Below are positions 12,545-22,900 of a DNA stretch of 64,000 bases, piece after piece. Position numbers and translations under genes: made by a program. Under the pieces are notes generated by a model, which did not search any database, was not told the origin of the DNA, and was given only the letters and a program-made list of their open reading frames with translations. The DNA comes from Pseudoscleropodium purum (Eukaryota > Streptophyta > Bryopsida > Hypnales > Brachytheciaceae). The first letter of the stretch is position 1. Every line of letters starts with the position of its first letter. The stretch spans positions 29,183,063-29,247,062 of the forward strand of contig OZ017795.1 in assembly GCA_963969395.1 (NCBI GenBank), given 5' to 3'.

Positions 12545-12777
12545 ACAAAACAAAAGTAACAATGCGGACGGCCCGTCCGCCCCATCGGACGGCCCAAACT
12601 GTCCGCCCGATCGGATAGTCCGGGGGGAGGACGCATCGGCCGTAACGGGGCGGACGAGTATCGGGGCGGACAGGGCGGACGGCGGACAGGTATCAGGGCG
12701 GACGAGGTCTAGGAAGACGGGGGTCTGGGCGGATGGGGCGGACGGGTACGAGGGCGGACGGGGCGGTTTCACCCTGA
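12545..12777 (-). repeat. Internal GTCCGCC block with terminus-like edge
   Basis: Read on the minus strand this block starts CAGGGTGAAAC, close to both the Ac end and the terminus of this element, then carries many GTCCGCC/CGTCCGCCC units. It ends about 180 bp upstream of the kinase-side ATG at 12,368. It could be the inner end of a kinase-bearing element spanning 10,345-12,777, or a promoter-like region. The bases after its outer edge (AAGCACTT) do not match TCCAAAAG, so it is not an independently duplicated end. Confidence 0.55.
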
Positions 12778-12803
12778 AGCACTTCGACGTCCATATTTTG
12801 CAC

Positions 12804-13077
12804 CAGGGTTGGCAAGACGTTTGGACGCGGACGCTGACATTCGCGTCCCGGCGGACGCAACGTCCACCTGTCCCCCGTCCGCCTGTCCGTCTGCCTGATT
12901 ACGGCCGTTCGATTGACGCTCGGACTGATCTGGTCCGCACGATCTGGGCGGCCGGGTTGTCCGCTCCGCCCCGCCCGTCTGCTTTCCGAGGGCGGTCGGG
13001 ACGCTGCGTCCGCTAGCGTCTGGACGTCCGGAAAACGGACGCTATTTTGGGGCGGACGTTGAAATTCGTCAACCCTG
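12804..13077. mobile_element. Nested 274-bp non-autonomous hAT MITE
   Basis: The element starts CAGGGTTGGC and ends GTCAACCCTG, and is flanked by perfect copies of TTTTGCAC at 12,796-12,803 and 13,078-13,085. It is GC-rich, packed with GTCCGCC and GCGGAC motifs, and has no gene. Its last ~70 bp (GTCCGCTAGCGTC, GGAAAACGGACGCTATTTTG, GGGCGGACGT) nearly equal the right end of the 9.8-kb element. It is therefore mobilised by the same or a sister transposase and inserted inside the larger unit. Long open frames across it are composition artefacts. Confidence 0.9.
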
Positions 13078-13499
13078 TTTTGCACGATAAACAAAGGTCT
13101 TCATGGCACTGTATAGTCCAACTAACTTTTCATTCATTCAATGTAAAATTTGAAATTAAAAAAGGTAGCCTTCCTTTATGACCAAATTTATGAATTTTTG
13201 ATAAATGATATTTTTGTACAAAGATATGAGCTAAAATGTGCAAACATTCACGAAAGGATTGCGACGTTTAATATAAGTACCCAAATATTCACGTTGCATT
13301 GTGTATAAAGCAATTGTAAGAAGGTAGTTGAATAAAAATTCTACTATTAAATTGAATTAGTTGACGTCTAATCACTTAGTAAACCGCTAAATGTCCAAGT
13401 CCTTGCAAGTGTGTTTTGGCTATCGAAAAAGAGCATGGACTTATAGTTATCCCCAATGAAGCAAATTTTTCTTTTTTCAAAATCTAACGGTATAGATGT

Positions 13500-13697
13500 T
13501 TAGCCCCTAAAGTTCTTTTCACTAAAAACACTTCAAAACTGCCATTAGTAGTGCAAATACCAAGTCTTGGAAGAAAAATACTTTTGGGCATATGTAACCG
13601 TAGGATCTTGTAGTAAATTAGTTGGAAAAGATGTGGAAAAATTTTTAGACAAATCCACCATTTGGATTGTAAGATATTAGATATTGAATGTTTCATT
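13500..13697 (+). repeat. 5' fragment of the ~940-bp TTAACCCCTAAAG element family
   Basis: The segment begins TTAGCCCCTAAAG and then shares CAAAACTGCCATT, a poly-A stretch with CTTTTGGG, TAGGATCTTGTAGTAAA and GATTGTAAGATATTA with the full copies at 41.5 and 44.7 kb. Similarity ends at about 13,697, so only the first fifth remains. Confidence 0.65.
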
Positions 13698-13910
13698 TAA
13701 GGGAGCTACTCAATTATGTCTATTAATGAACAATTGGTAGGCTAACAAACCTAACTTAGCATGTATTTTAATATTTGTTGCAATTGTTTTAGGAATATTA
13801 TAACATAATACTATTATAATATTCTTATAAATGATATAGTACTAAATCATTTCAAAATCAACAACATTTGAATACAATCTGTCAATCTTGTCTTCCATAC
13901 TCCTTTAATA

Positions 13911-13941
<31 letters not shown>

Positions 13942-15676
13942 TAAAATATATTAGATAAATCAACATGAACAAATCAATGATTATATATTTCATAAATCTA
14001 TTCTTCATCAATCAAATAAGAGTGCATGTTCAAATATAGACAAAGATGGTTTCTCCATTTGTTCCCAAAAATTAAATAAACAAATAGAGAAAGATATGAA
14101 GTGAATGTTACTTGGAGAATTGAAAGGAAAGAAATTGAAGTACTCAATTGCATTTTATTAAATTGGAAAATTACATGTGGATGGCATGAATTAATCTTCA
14201 TAGATGCTAAACTCATACGAGTTGCATTTCAACATTTATGATTTATGCAATTGATTGAATTGAAAGCTCTTGTAATTACATTTTCAAATTTTCGATTCAA
14301 TCATTCAAATTTGCAAGAGTGATTTATGATAGATTTATAACTTAAAATGTGAAAGCATTCAATGCCTTTATGTGTTTGTTCATCAATATATTAATTTTAA
14401 ATAAATAATATATATTTTTTATAACATATGCATAAACCATTGCATTAAAAAAAATAAAAACTAAGAGCCAAGCCAAATAGGCTGGTCAAATGAAGAGAAC
14501 AAGAGAACAAGAGCCCTACGAGAAAGCAAAGGAAAAAAAAAATATCAAAAGGATTCAAAGGAAGGAGCAAGATGCTTTTTTGCAAGACCGTAGAATACAT
14601 AATGATTTCAAAATCCAAACACAAATATATTTTCTATTTCAATGAGAGCCAAAAATGAACTACTTTGCTCTCAAAGATTGTACAATGTACACGTTATACA
14701 AAATGAACATATAACAAAAAGAGTAGAAGACATCATTTATCATGATTGAAAACTGAAATGATTTTTTCTTTCTATGTAGAATATTTTATGAAATGTAACA
14801 ATGTATTTAATTATCATAGTAATTGGTAGAAATCTTTGTGCAATACATAGAAACATTTCATTTATGTGGAGTTTTTCATTTATTTAGGATTAAAATTGAA
14901 GTATTATACTCTACAAAGTACAAACTGAAAACAATATCATATACCTAAGTTCAAAAGTTTGCAATTGTTTCGTGAATTCATTTTGAAAACTCAAACGAAG
15001 AAATATTTTATAATCAATATCTTGTTCATTTGAATCATTTCAAAATTCGAATTCCGAATTCAATTCCTATTTATAATAGAAATTATGTTTGTCAATTTTT
15101 TAGATCTTTAAACAATGAACCCTCTTTTTTAAAATTAATATTTAAAAACATCTGAAATAAGAATATTGGAATTACCCTTCAAAATAAATATAGCACATGT
15201 ATAAGTGTATAATGTATTCTATTCCACCAACTCAAGTAACGAATTTTTCTATGTTTTTAAGGAAAAATATAGCCATATATGATTTGAAAGTTAAAACATT
15301 GATTCTTTTTCTTTGTTTTCAAATCTAATCAAAATTTCATTAAAAAATATGAAAGACTCGATGTTCATTTGAAGATCATGATGCACTTCTAATTAGAAAT
15401 CACAACCTTTCATTAAATATCATGAGGTTGAAATCCATTAAACTGTTATTCTAATTATATATTGGGGCCTTTTTTAAAAATTTCATTTGCTTACGATGAA
15501 AAAAGAATTGACTATTTCTGCAAAACATTTGATTTCCTAATGAACTTTAAAAAAATCCCCACCATCTTCAGATCTTCTCAAAACCTATTTAGAAGGATAA
15601 TATGAGTAAATAATCCAAACATATTCAACTTAACCACATTCCCCTCATTCGTAAAACAATTTAGGAGAGAAAAGAA
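13698..15676. other. AT-rich filler inside the hAT element
   Basis: There is no gene and no recognised repeat apart from a TA microsatellite at about 13,909-13,936. Base composition equals that of the host spacers, unlike the GC-rich ends of the element, which fits captured host DNA. Confidence 0.45.
13909..13936. repeat. (AT)n microsatellite
   Basis: About 13 uninterrupted AT units are followed by a short imperfect extension. Confidence 0.9.
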
Positions 15677-15677
15677 A

Positions 15678-15714
15678 AGGTTTAGGGTAATTAGGGTATA
15701 GGGTTTAGGGTTTA
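15678..15714 (+). repeat. Short interstitial telomere-like repeats
   Basis: GGTTTAGGG, TTAGGG and GGGTTTAGGGTTT occur within about 37 bp, on the plant telomere repeat (TTTAGGG), followed by a poly-T run. It is only about four imperfect units, so it may be a short telobox cluster rather than a telomere insertion. Confidence 0.55.
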
Positions 15715-15879
15715 CATTTTTTTTTTTTTAAATGATAAATCAATTACATTGATCCTCATTTAGCAGTGATTATTAGGCTGTTTTTTTTTGGAAATGTTAC
15801 CGCTCTTTTTGAGTAATATTGGCCTCATAGGATGCTCCAATGGACAACTGGGTGGACACCATCGGCGGTCAATGTTTAA

Positions 15880-15998
15880 GTGGGGCGGTCGGCGTGTCCA
15901 AAGCGCGAACGGTGTCGGAAGGCGGACAGTGCGGATAGTCCCGTCCGCCCGCCCTGTCCGCCCACCCCGTCCGCTTCAACTCTGTCCGGGCCGTTGCT
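15880..15998 (+). repeat. GTCCGCC block upstream of the transposase
   Basis: A GC-rich island (GGGGCGGTC, AAGGCGGACAG, CCGTCCGCCCGCCCTGTCCG) lies about 300 bp before the transposase ATG at 16,304. No clean CAGGG terminus is visible at its left edge. It may be a transposase promoter with transposase-binding sites, or the remnant of an inner element end. Confidence 0.5.
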
Positions 15999-16303
15999 TG
16001 TTTTTGAATGGAAACCCTAAAAATGAACCTTTAATTTTCTGGAGGGGACTATAAATGTTAGAAGAGAAGCTTTGGTATTCACTCTCGAAAAATCGAACGC
16101 TAAGATTTCCAAGGGCTATGAGCTTCAATTTATTGAGTCTCTTGCTTGGTAATGCATAGTTCAGTGGATGGGGCAGTTTTGATTTTCAAAGCTTTGTGTG
16201 ACTAATTTCATTGATATTGTATACATTGTCACGTTGTGGGTTTCAAATTTAAAACATTTTATTGGTTTCTTTTGAAATTGAAGTAAAACATACACTTGTC
16301 AAT

Positions 16304-18588
16304 ATGGTGGCCAAACCGACGGGGGATTTTTCTTCTTGGTTTAGTGTGCAAGAGGGTGGTAAAGTAAAATGTAGGCTTTGCAAAGCGAGCATGTCAAGGA
16401 AGCTCAGCCGTATGTTCAGCCATTTAGGCTATTCTGGGCCTGGAGGTGTCCGTGATAAAGGGGTGAGCCTTTGTCCACGATTATCAATGGCAGTTCGAGA
16501 TTTATTTCGGCATTGCGAAGGAGTTTTTCCAAAACGCGTTGTAATGGACAATGTGGATGGCAACCCTGGCCCTTCAGATGTTCAAGAGTTTTCGGCCGGA
16601 AAGGCTGTGTCGCATTCTGACCACGAAGACTCTTGTCCAATGTCCAAAGAATTGGTATCAATGGTATGTGCCACAACTGAAATGACTTTGAGTACGGAAG
16701 CTTCTAGTGAACGTGAAACCCCGAGGGCATCAAGTTCTAGGCCTTAGAGGCAAGGCAGCTTAGTGAATGGGTTTGAAGAAGGTCATAGACGCAAATTACA
16801 TTCAGTGTGGGCAAATTTTTTTATTCAGCGAATATACCATTTTCCGTGGCTCGAAATCCAGCTTTTAAAGAAGCAGTGAAGAAAACGGCTGCGTTCGGTA
16901 GGCCATACATTCCTCCCTCATACCACGACCTTCGATACAAATTGTTGAATGAGGCGAAGACCAACATTCAGACACAGTTGAATGCACGGACCGAAGATAG
17001 CATTCGAAAATTTGGAGCAACATTGTCCATTGATGGATGGAGCTCAGTGACTAATCGACCTCTCATCAATGCCATGCTTGTATCATTCGCAGGTGAAGAA
17101 TTTCTTGGATCTGTGGATACAAGTGGTTGCGAAAAAAATGCGGAGTACTTGGCAGCTGTGTTGGAAAAGTTCATTGAACAAGTGGGGTCCAAGAATGTCG
17201 TGTTAATAACTAAGGATAATGCTTTCGTGAATCCGTCCGCATGGGATGTAATATCTGCAAAATATCCTCATATTTTTTACCAAGGGTGCGTGGTACATGT
17301 ATTGAATTTGTTGTTGAAAGATTGGGCTGCACAAAAATGGATTGCTTCCAAATTGGATAAAGGAGTTTTTGTAGCTAAATTTATCAGGAAGAGACATATG
17401 CCGCTAGCTCTATTGCGAAAGTATTCGCCAAATCTTGATCTCTTGATGCCTGGGGATACAAGGTTCGCTTCTAAATTTATCATGATGGAACATTTGACAA
17501 AATTGAGAGGAGCATTGGAACAAACGGTGGTAGATCCGCAATGGGTTGAGTATGTACATACTCTTAAGAAGAAACGTGGAGCCAAAGTCCAACCAAAAGA
17601 CTTGGCCTTAGCGGTGAGGAAAATTGTTCTTGATGACCATTTTTGGAATCGGTCCATCAATTATGTGGAAATGGTTGAACCAATCATATATGCACTCCGC
17701 GATTTGGATTCAAAATCACCATGCATGGGGAAGGTGTTGTATATCATGAGGAAGTTAGAGAAGCACGTGAACGGATTACAAAGTCCACCATTTTGTTTGC
17801 TAGAAGAATTTGCAATTCCATTGGTACAGTCTTTTTATGCCCGAAGAAGAATGGTGGACAACGATCTCCAATCAGCCGCAGCTCTTTTGAATCCATACTT
17901 TCTTCATGACAAAGAACTAGCGGATGACGCAGATGCAATGTCAGGATGTAAGAAAGTTTTGGAGAGAATATGTAAACCAGATGAATATGCAGCAGTGGTG
18001 AAGGAATTTGTAGCTTTTCGACACAAGGAACCTCCATTCCACAATATGTTGAATCCGGGAGATCAAATGTTGTCCGCACATGCTTGGTGGGATTTTGAAG
18101 GTGCATGTGGCAAGTTTATAGCTCCATTAGCGAAGAGGATATTGGCTCAACCGGTGTCATCATCTTCATGTGAACGAAATTGGAGCAACTATTCTTTTGT
18201 TCACAACAAATCTCGAAATAAATTGAAGCCGGAGAGAGCAGCGGATTTGGTGTACGTGTACACCAATTCCAAAGTATTAAACGCATCAAAAGAAAAAGAT
18301 GAAAAAAAATGGTATAATGATAATGTGGATCCGATGGAATCAAAGGATTCAGATAGACCGACGTTAGAAGACGATAATGACGAGGATTTGGAAAGGGCCC
18401 TTTCAGCTATAGATGGCGGAGATGACTTCAATCGTACAATAGCATGGGGAAATGAAGACGTTATAGAAGGCTTTCCCGATTTGGTGAATGATACGCATGA
18501 TTATCATCTAAACCACAAGGATGTCGTTCCCGACAATGTAAACGATGCATATACCTTTTGTAAAGACAAGGACAATGTAGGGATATAG
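16304..18588 (+). pseudogene. hAT transposase (BED-like finger, DUF659, hAT dimerisation), broken
   Basis: The ATG at 16,304 starts a BED-like finger: C23-x2-C26, H40 and a later Cys (KCRLC...FSHLG...LCP). A TAG at 16,745-16,747 then interrupts the frame, yet conserved sequence continues in frame (RQGSLVNGFEEG...LHSVWANFF). At a 7-T run (about 16,816-16,822) the conserved frame shifts to FYSANIPFSVARNPAF, which fits loss of one T. From there the frame is open to 18,588. It holds the DUF659 core with SIDGWSS (first Asp), LITKDNA (second Asp) and CVVHVLNLLLKDW, then the C-terminal dimerisation region AHAWWDFEG...LAKRILAQPVSSSSCERNWS. These are the RNase H-like catalytic and dimerisation parts of hAT transposases. 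An acidic tail ends it. The core is intact, and only two simple lesions separate it from a full frame. Splicing around the lesions cannot be excluded. Confidence 0.85.
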
Positions 18589-18641
18589 GCGAATCTACCT
18601 TCTTTAACTGCATATTGCAATGGAATGGGATTCTTGAATAG

Positions 18642-19658
18642 CGAAAACATTCTATTGGAAAGGCAAACGCTATTGCCAAAGAGGTGAAAATCAATGAGAA
18701 TGCTATTGGTGATGATGGGAGAAATGAAGAAGTTTTAATTTCTCAATCTCCATCTGTGACATTAAATGTAGTGCAAGGAAACGACAAAAGAGAAGATGCG
18801 GTCATGGAGGTGGACGTTCCAAAAGATGTGGGCAACAATAGTGGTGATGAGGGGGAACCAAATATTGCGGTACAGAAAAATAATGATTCACTTGGAATGG
18901 CAGTCACAAATTCGGCAATTGTGGAGAGTGATAAAGGAAAAGAGCCAATGAAGTCAATTTTTGAAGTACCGAGATCTAGTGCTCTTCCACCAATACCGTT
19001 GAAGTCTGTTAGCACACGATTGAATGATTCTCAGAGCTTTGGATATGGAAAACGCCTAATGAACATTTCCAAAGAAATTTCTACAGGCGGTAATCTACGG
19101 AAAGTAGTGTCATCACCTACAAGCCTAAGTGAAACGGATAGTGATCGGATGCCATTGGCATCTTTGCGTGCTCGCATTTTAGGAAAAAGAATGGCGCAAG
19201 AACCCATCAAATCAACAAATGGCACTCTATTACTTCAAAAGAAAGCCAAAGTGGAGATAACCATTCATGGACATGTCGACCCTACATCGAGATTGATGAT
19301 TCAAGAATTGAGTAAAGTGAAAGCGAAAAGAAAAATACAACCTTTTGCTATCTTTCCAGTGAAGAATAGGACCCTTCTTGATGAAAATGTTGCTACTTTG
19401 TCAAATAGAAAGAAAAGAAAGGTTCCTATTCAAAAAGCCTTTAATCGTTCTATCAAAGTAAAAAAAGAAAAATTAAATTCGAAAGAAGGGAGTAAATCTA
19501 CTTCGAGAGAAGACTTGAAAGAGACAACGATACTTGAATCCAACAATGAAAATGACTCCGACAATGAAGATGATTCCGATAATGAAGATTTTGAACGGAG
19601 AGCTGCAAAAGAGAGTAATAGGGCTGAGGTTAGAGGAGATGTGGATTGGCATCCATAG
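18642..19658 (+). CDS. Unidentified second ORF of the hAT element
   Basis: The frame is open from 18,642 to 19,658 (about 338 codons) but has no ATG near its 5' end. The first in-frame ATG gives MEVDVPKDVG at about 18,805. It starts only 54 bp after the transposase stop, in another frame, so it may be a downstream exon or a separated part of a longer transposon protein. The product is hydrophilic: an acidic Ser/Asp/Asn-rich first half, basic clusters (NRKKRKVPIQKAF, KVKAKRKIQ) that look like nuclear localisation signals, and a C-terminal acidic repeat (ENDSDNEDDSDNED). I recognise no domain. Position inside the element suggests a transposition accessory factor or captured gene; neither can be shown. 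Confidence 0.5.
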   Translation, partial: RKHSIGKANAIAKEVKINENAIGDDGRNEEVLISQSPSVTLNVVQGNDKREDAVMEVDVPKDVGNNSGDEGEPNIAVQKNNDSLGMAVTNSAIVESDKGKEPMKSIFEVPRSSALPPIPLKSVSTRLNDSQSFGYGKRLMNISKEISTGGNLRKVVSSPTSLSETDSDRMPLASLRARILGKRMAQEPIKSTNGTLLLQKKAKVEITIHGHVDPTSRLMIQELSKVKAKRKIQPFAIFPVKNRTLLDENVATLSNRKKRKVPIQKAFNRSIKVKKEKLNSKEGSKSTSREDLKETTILESNNENDSDNEDDSDNEDFERRAAKESNRAEVRGDVDWHP

Positions 19659-20007
19659 GAATTGTGGAGATGTGAATTTAGATGTTTGATTGTTTAGTTG
19701 CTCATGATATATGGAGCTCATGTTAACAAATGACAATGGTTTCTTCAATCATTTTATTATAAAATTGTTTGTTTATTGATGATATACATCTCGCTGGATT
19801 TTAAAGTGATTTTGTTTCTAAATCAAAATGAAATTCAACAAAAAAAATTAAAAATATATTTCATATTTTAGCTTTTACATAAATAGTGATATACAACTCT
19901 ATTGAATTGCAATTGCAATATAAGAAAAATCAAAATCAAAATGACTTCACTCTCAATCTTTCATTGGTGAAAACAATCAAAACAAAAAACCCAAAACAGG
20001 TTTTCTA

Positions 20008-20131
20008 AGCCGCCCCGTCCGTCCGCCCGGCCCCGCACGTCCACCTTCCGACGGCGAGAGGGACGCTACGTCCGCTAGCGTCCGGAAAACGGACGCTATT
20101 TTGGGGCGGACGTAGAGATTCGTCAACCCTG
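20008..20131 (-). repeat. Right terminal and subterminal repeat block
   Basis: This is a GC-rich island with GCCCCGTCCGTCCGCCC, GCTACGTCCGCTAGCGTC, GGAAAACGGACGCTATTTTG and the terminus GTCAACCCTG. It is nearly identical to the right arm of the MITE at 12,804-13,077. A short palindromic GTCCGGAAAACGGAC lies 50-60 bp from the end. Confidence 0.75.
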
Positions 20132-20139
20132 TCCAAAAG
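20132..20139. repeat. Right 8-bp target-site duplication (TCCAAAAG)
   Basis: This is an exact copy of 10,337-10,344, directly abutting the element end. Confidence 0.85.
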
Positions 20140-20154
20140 TGACTCCATTTTGGG

Positions 20155-20602
20155 GCTCATTTTTGGGTTTTAAAGATTTAAAATTTTTCATTTGCAACCC
20201 TCCCTCCCCCTTTTCCTTCTTGTAATTTTCAAAAACTAAAATAGTGACAATCAATATGGGATAATTCCTTTGTATCCATATCCGACACTATATTTGTATC
20301 TGGTATTCAGTATTCATTCCGTATCCATACCCATTACTATATTTTTATTCGATATCCATATTTGTTATTCATCTTGTATCCATATCTAGTATTGTGGACG
20401 TATTCGGTATTCATTTTGTATTTCATATTTGGACGGCTTAGATTAAATCTCACAAGATCAACGACTTGTGATTTTTTGAGAAATCAATGGCAATTTTAAA
20501 GGTAAGCATTTTTACTTAAAAAAAATCAATAGCCTATAAATTTTTTGAGGGGGGGGCAACTAATGCAAACCAAGGGGAGCCACCTTTTGAGTGAATAGTC
20601 AT
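20155..20602 (+). repeat. Minisatellite-bearing dispersed repeat, copy A
   Basis: A C-rich flank (CCCTCCCTCCCCC), CAATATGGGATAATTC, a degenerate ~12-bp array built on GTATCCATA/TATTCGGTATTCAT (about 20,268-20,430), then AGATCAACGACTTGTGATTT and a G-run. The same blocks occur in reverse order and strand at 46,080-46,560, so it is a dispersed element with an internal variable array. No coding frame was found. Confidence 0.7.
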
Positions 20603-22229
20603 CTATCGGATACCTTTTGGCCTTGGTGTCCTTCCACAATTAATTTCAATGCCTAGTTCTTTTGTTATAAATTATTACTTCACATTCCATATATTTTTTC
20701 ATTTTTTATTAATAAATTTAGATATTACGAAATTATAACAAAAAATTTCATTGTATTCATTCAATAGATTTTTATATACAAAATAAACTTGATAACAAGT
20801 CTAACAATGAAGAAGCAACTAGAAAACAAACATATCTAAACAATTAATTAATACAAGAAGAATTTAAAATGAGGTTGGTCAACTATTAACCATAAGCAAG
20901 TGCCATAAGTAATCAAATTAATCTACAAAATTAGGCCCCAAGTCCTATTTTCTTATAGAAAAACTAAATGAATTCTTCAAGTAATAAAATGTGTTTGTCT
21001 TATGACCAAAGATTGTTAAAGAGTCCATTAGGAATAGTGCATATACCATAGTCTAGTCTACTAAGAGCTTTGGCACTCAAGTGCCTAATAATTAATTAAA
21101 CTCTAAAATTAAGATTTGGCAAGGCTAAATTTAATTTCAATTATTTAGGCAACTGTTCATATTGGATCTACATAGACAATTATAAATTTGTCACCAATAC
21201 AACCATAGATTTGTCATGGATTTCCTTGATTGTTTAGTAGGGATAGAACCTCATATAGAACAAGTATAGGCAAAGCTAGTACAAGCATCACATCACTAGT
21301 ATCACATGTCAATGAAGAATCACAATTTGAAGTGCGAGTTGTGACTACTAAACAAGTACAAGCAATCATGTGTCATTTAACAATAATGGATTTGAAGTAC
21401 AATTCACAATAACTTACCAAATGTTAGTAGAATAAATACAAATAGTTACATGTCAATAAAAAAATAAAAGATTTGTTTTGAACAATCACTTAAACAATGA
21501 TTTAGGTTGATGCAATTAGCAAATTTTTGTCCCCAATTTTTTCCAATCTAGTAAAATTTCTAAGGTTCTTCTTGTTGTAATTACAGATTTCTTCAAGGTT
21601 GGAATATATAACCATTCCTTATCCAAGCAAATGATTATTTCTTTAACTATTTACAACTCAACCAGTACACTAGCATAAATTGATGAGCTTGGTTGATATG
21701 ATTAGTAATCTTTCACCCCATTTCATCTCAATTTGAAACAATTTCTAGGATTCTTTCACGACTCTTTTTAGTGTAAAGCAATTTTCATTTATGAGGCAAG
21801 CTTCAAGAATCATTTCTAGGGCTAAATTATTATAATTTTTTTTTGCCATGAAAATAAACATATTTCAGGTAAAGTAGGTACCCCAAATGCACCACTAATT
21901 GCTATTGCGTCTAATTACTATTATGAAATTGTTCAAATGTCCATATTTTCAAAATTGCAAGTGAAAGGAAGTTTCAATGCACCAAAGAATGCAACATTTG
22001 GATATTACATGCAAGAATTATTAAGAAATAAAGTTTGACTCTAAAAGCGTTTCTTCTACATAGGTACATACTTGACTTTGGAAATGTATACAGAATGAAG
22101 ATGGCGGTTCAAGGTTAGTAGAGTTTTTTGGGGGGGTCCACCATATATGCAATGATGTAGTTAATGTCGTTAATAATGACCATAGCAACATTTCAGGATT
22201 CACTGCTAAAGGACCATTGTCCTTATGAG

Positions 22230-22900
22230 GGACAAATTGGATTTTGGGCATGTACCTATGGGCTGAATTTTTGTCATGATTTTTTGAAACATTTTTGTAG
22301 ATAGAAAAATTAATTTGCTTTGAGGGAATATAATTTTTTTTCAATTGGTGCCAAGAATGAAAATTATGCCCAAAAAAGCTCAAAACATAGGAGATTGGGT
22401 AGCAATTTTTTTTTTCAAAAATTTGAATTTAATTTTTTTCATGTAGATTATATTTTTGTCTAATTGGAAAGCTTTGATTCATTTCATTTGGATAAGTGAT
22501 GTGAAAGTTATGGACAATCTTGTATCTAGGGGCAATTAGAGCATCTTTGTAAAAAAATAACTTATAGCATTCATTTCTTAATGAAATTTTTACAATTTTT
22601 CAAAAAAAATCCATCTAGATGGTTTGGTTTGCTTTCTAGATAAACTTCACCATTAGGATTAGTATTTTTTTTTAATTCCATCTTGGAGATATTAATAATT
22701 TAGATTTTCTATTTATCCCTTACCTACTTCTATTGAACAATTTTTATGAGAAAGAAAAATTTAGGTTTTTGGAATATTTTTTTGTAGACCCTCAATTCAA
22801 TTCTCTACCATAAAGATTTAAAGCTCAAAGCTTTGTAGCGCAAAAACTTTAAATTATGAAGGTTCAAAGTCAAAAAATCTAATCATACAAGGTGTCGAAA
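22230..22900 (-). repeat. Diverged dispersed repeat related to the ~940-bp family
   Basis: The order TTTTGTCTAATTGGAAAGC, CATTTGGATAAGTGATG, CTTGGAGATATTAATAATTTAG, ACCTACTTCTATT and AAAGCTTTGTAGCGCAAAA is paralleled at 61,480-62,110. The segment around ATCAAAGCTTTCC is also shared, in opposite orientation, with the copies at 41.5 and 44.7 kb. It is probably an old, degraded relative; the borders are approximate. Confidence 0.5.

Larger units (their letters stand above)
10345..20131. mobile_element. 9.8-kb hAT-superfamily (Ac-like) element with kinase cargo
   Basis: The element starts CAGGGTTGAC and ends GTCAACCCTG, a perfect 10-bp inverted repeat that resembles the 11-bp ends of maize Ac (CAGGGATGAAA). 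It is flanked by perfect 8-bp copies of TCCAAAAG. In order it holds a GC-rich subterminal block with GTCCGCC repeats, a broken kinase gene (minus), a second GTCCGCC block, a nested MITE, about 2.8 kb of AT-rich DNA with a decayed repeat and telomere-like units, a third block, a broken hAT transposase (plus), an unknown ORF and the right subterminal block. Autonomous Ac-type elements are usually about half this size. The layout could be one large element, or two adjacent elements (about 10,345-12,777 and 15.9-20.1 kb) whose outer ends transposed together. The matching duplication supports movement of the whole unit. Confidence 0.82.

Noticed and set aside
10345..13077. Pairing the left terminus at 10,345 with the MITE's right end at 13,077
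   Set aside because: The flanks differ (TCCAAAAG against TTTTGCAC), while 13,077 pairs perfectly with 12,804 and 10,345 with 20,131.
12693..13094. A 133-codon minus-strand frame rich in Arg, Pro and Ser
   Set aside because: It runs across the GTCCGCC island and the nested MITE. The open frame is explained by GC-rich repeats that lack stop codons.
16807..16809. A start codon for the transposase at 16,807
   Set aside because: It is a GTG at the edge of the open frame after the T-run shift. Conserved transposase sequence precedes it in another frame, so it is a break and not a start.
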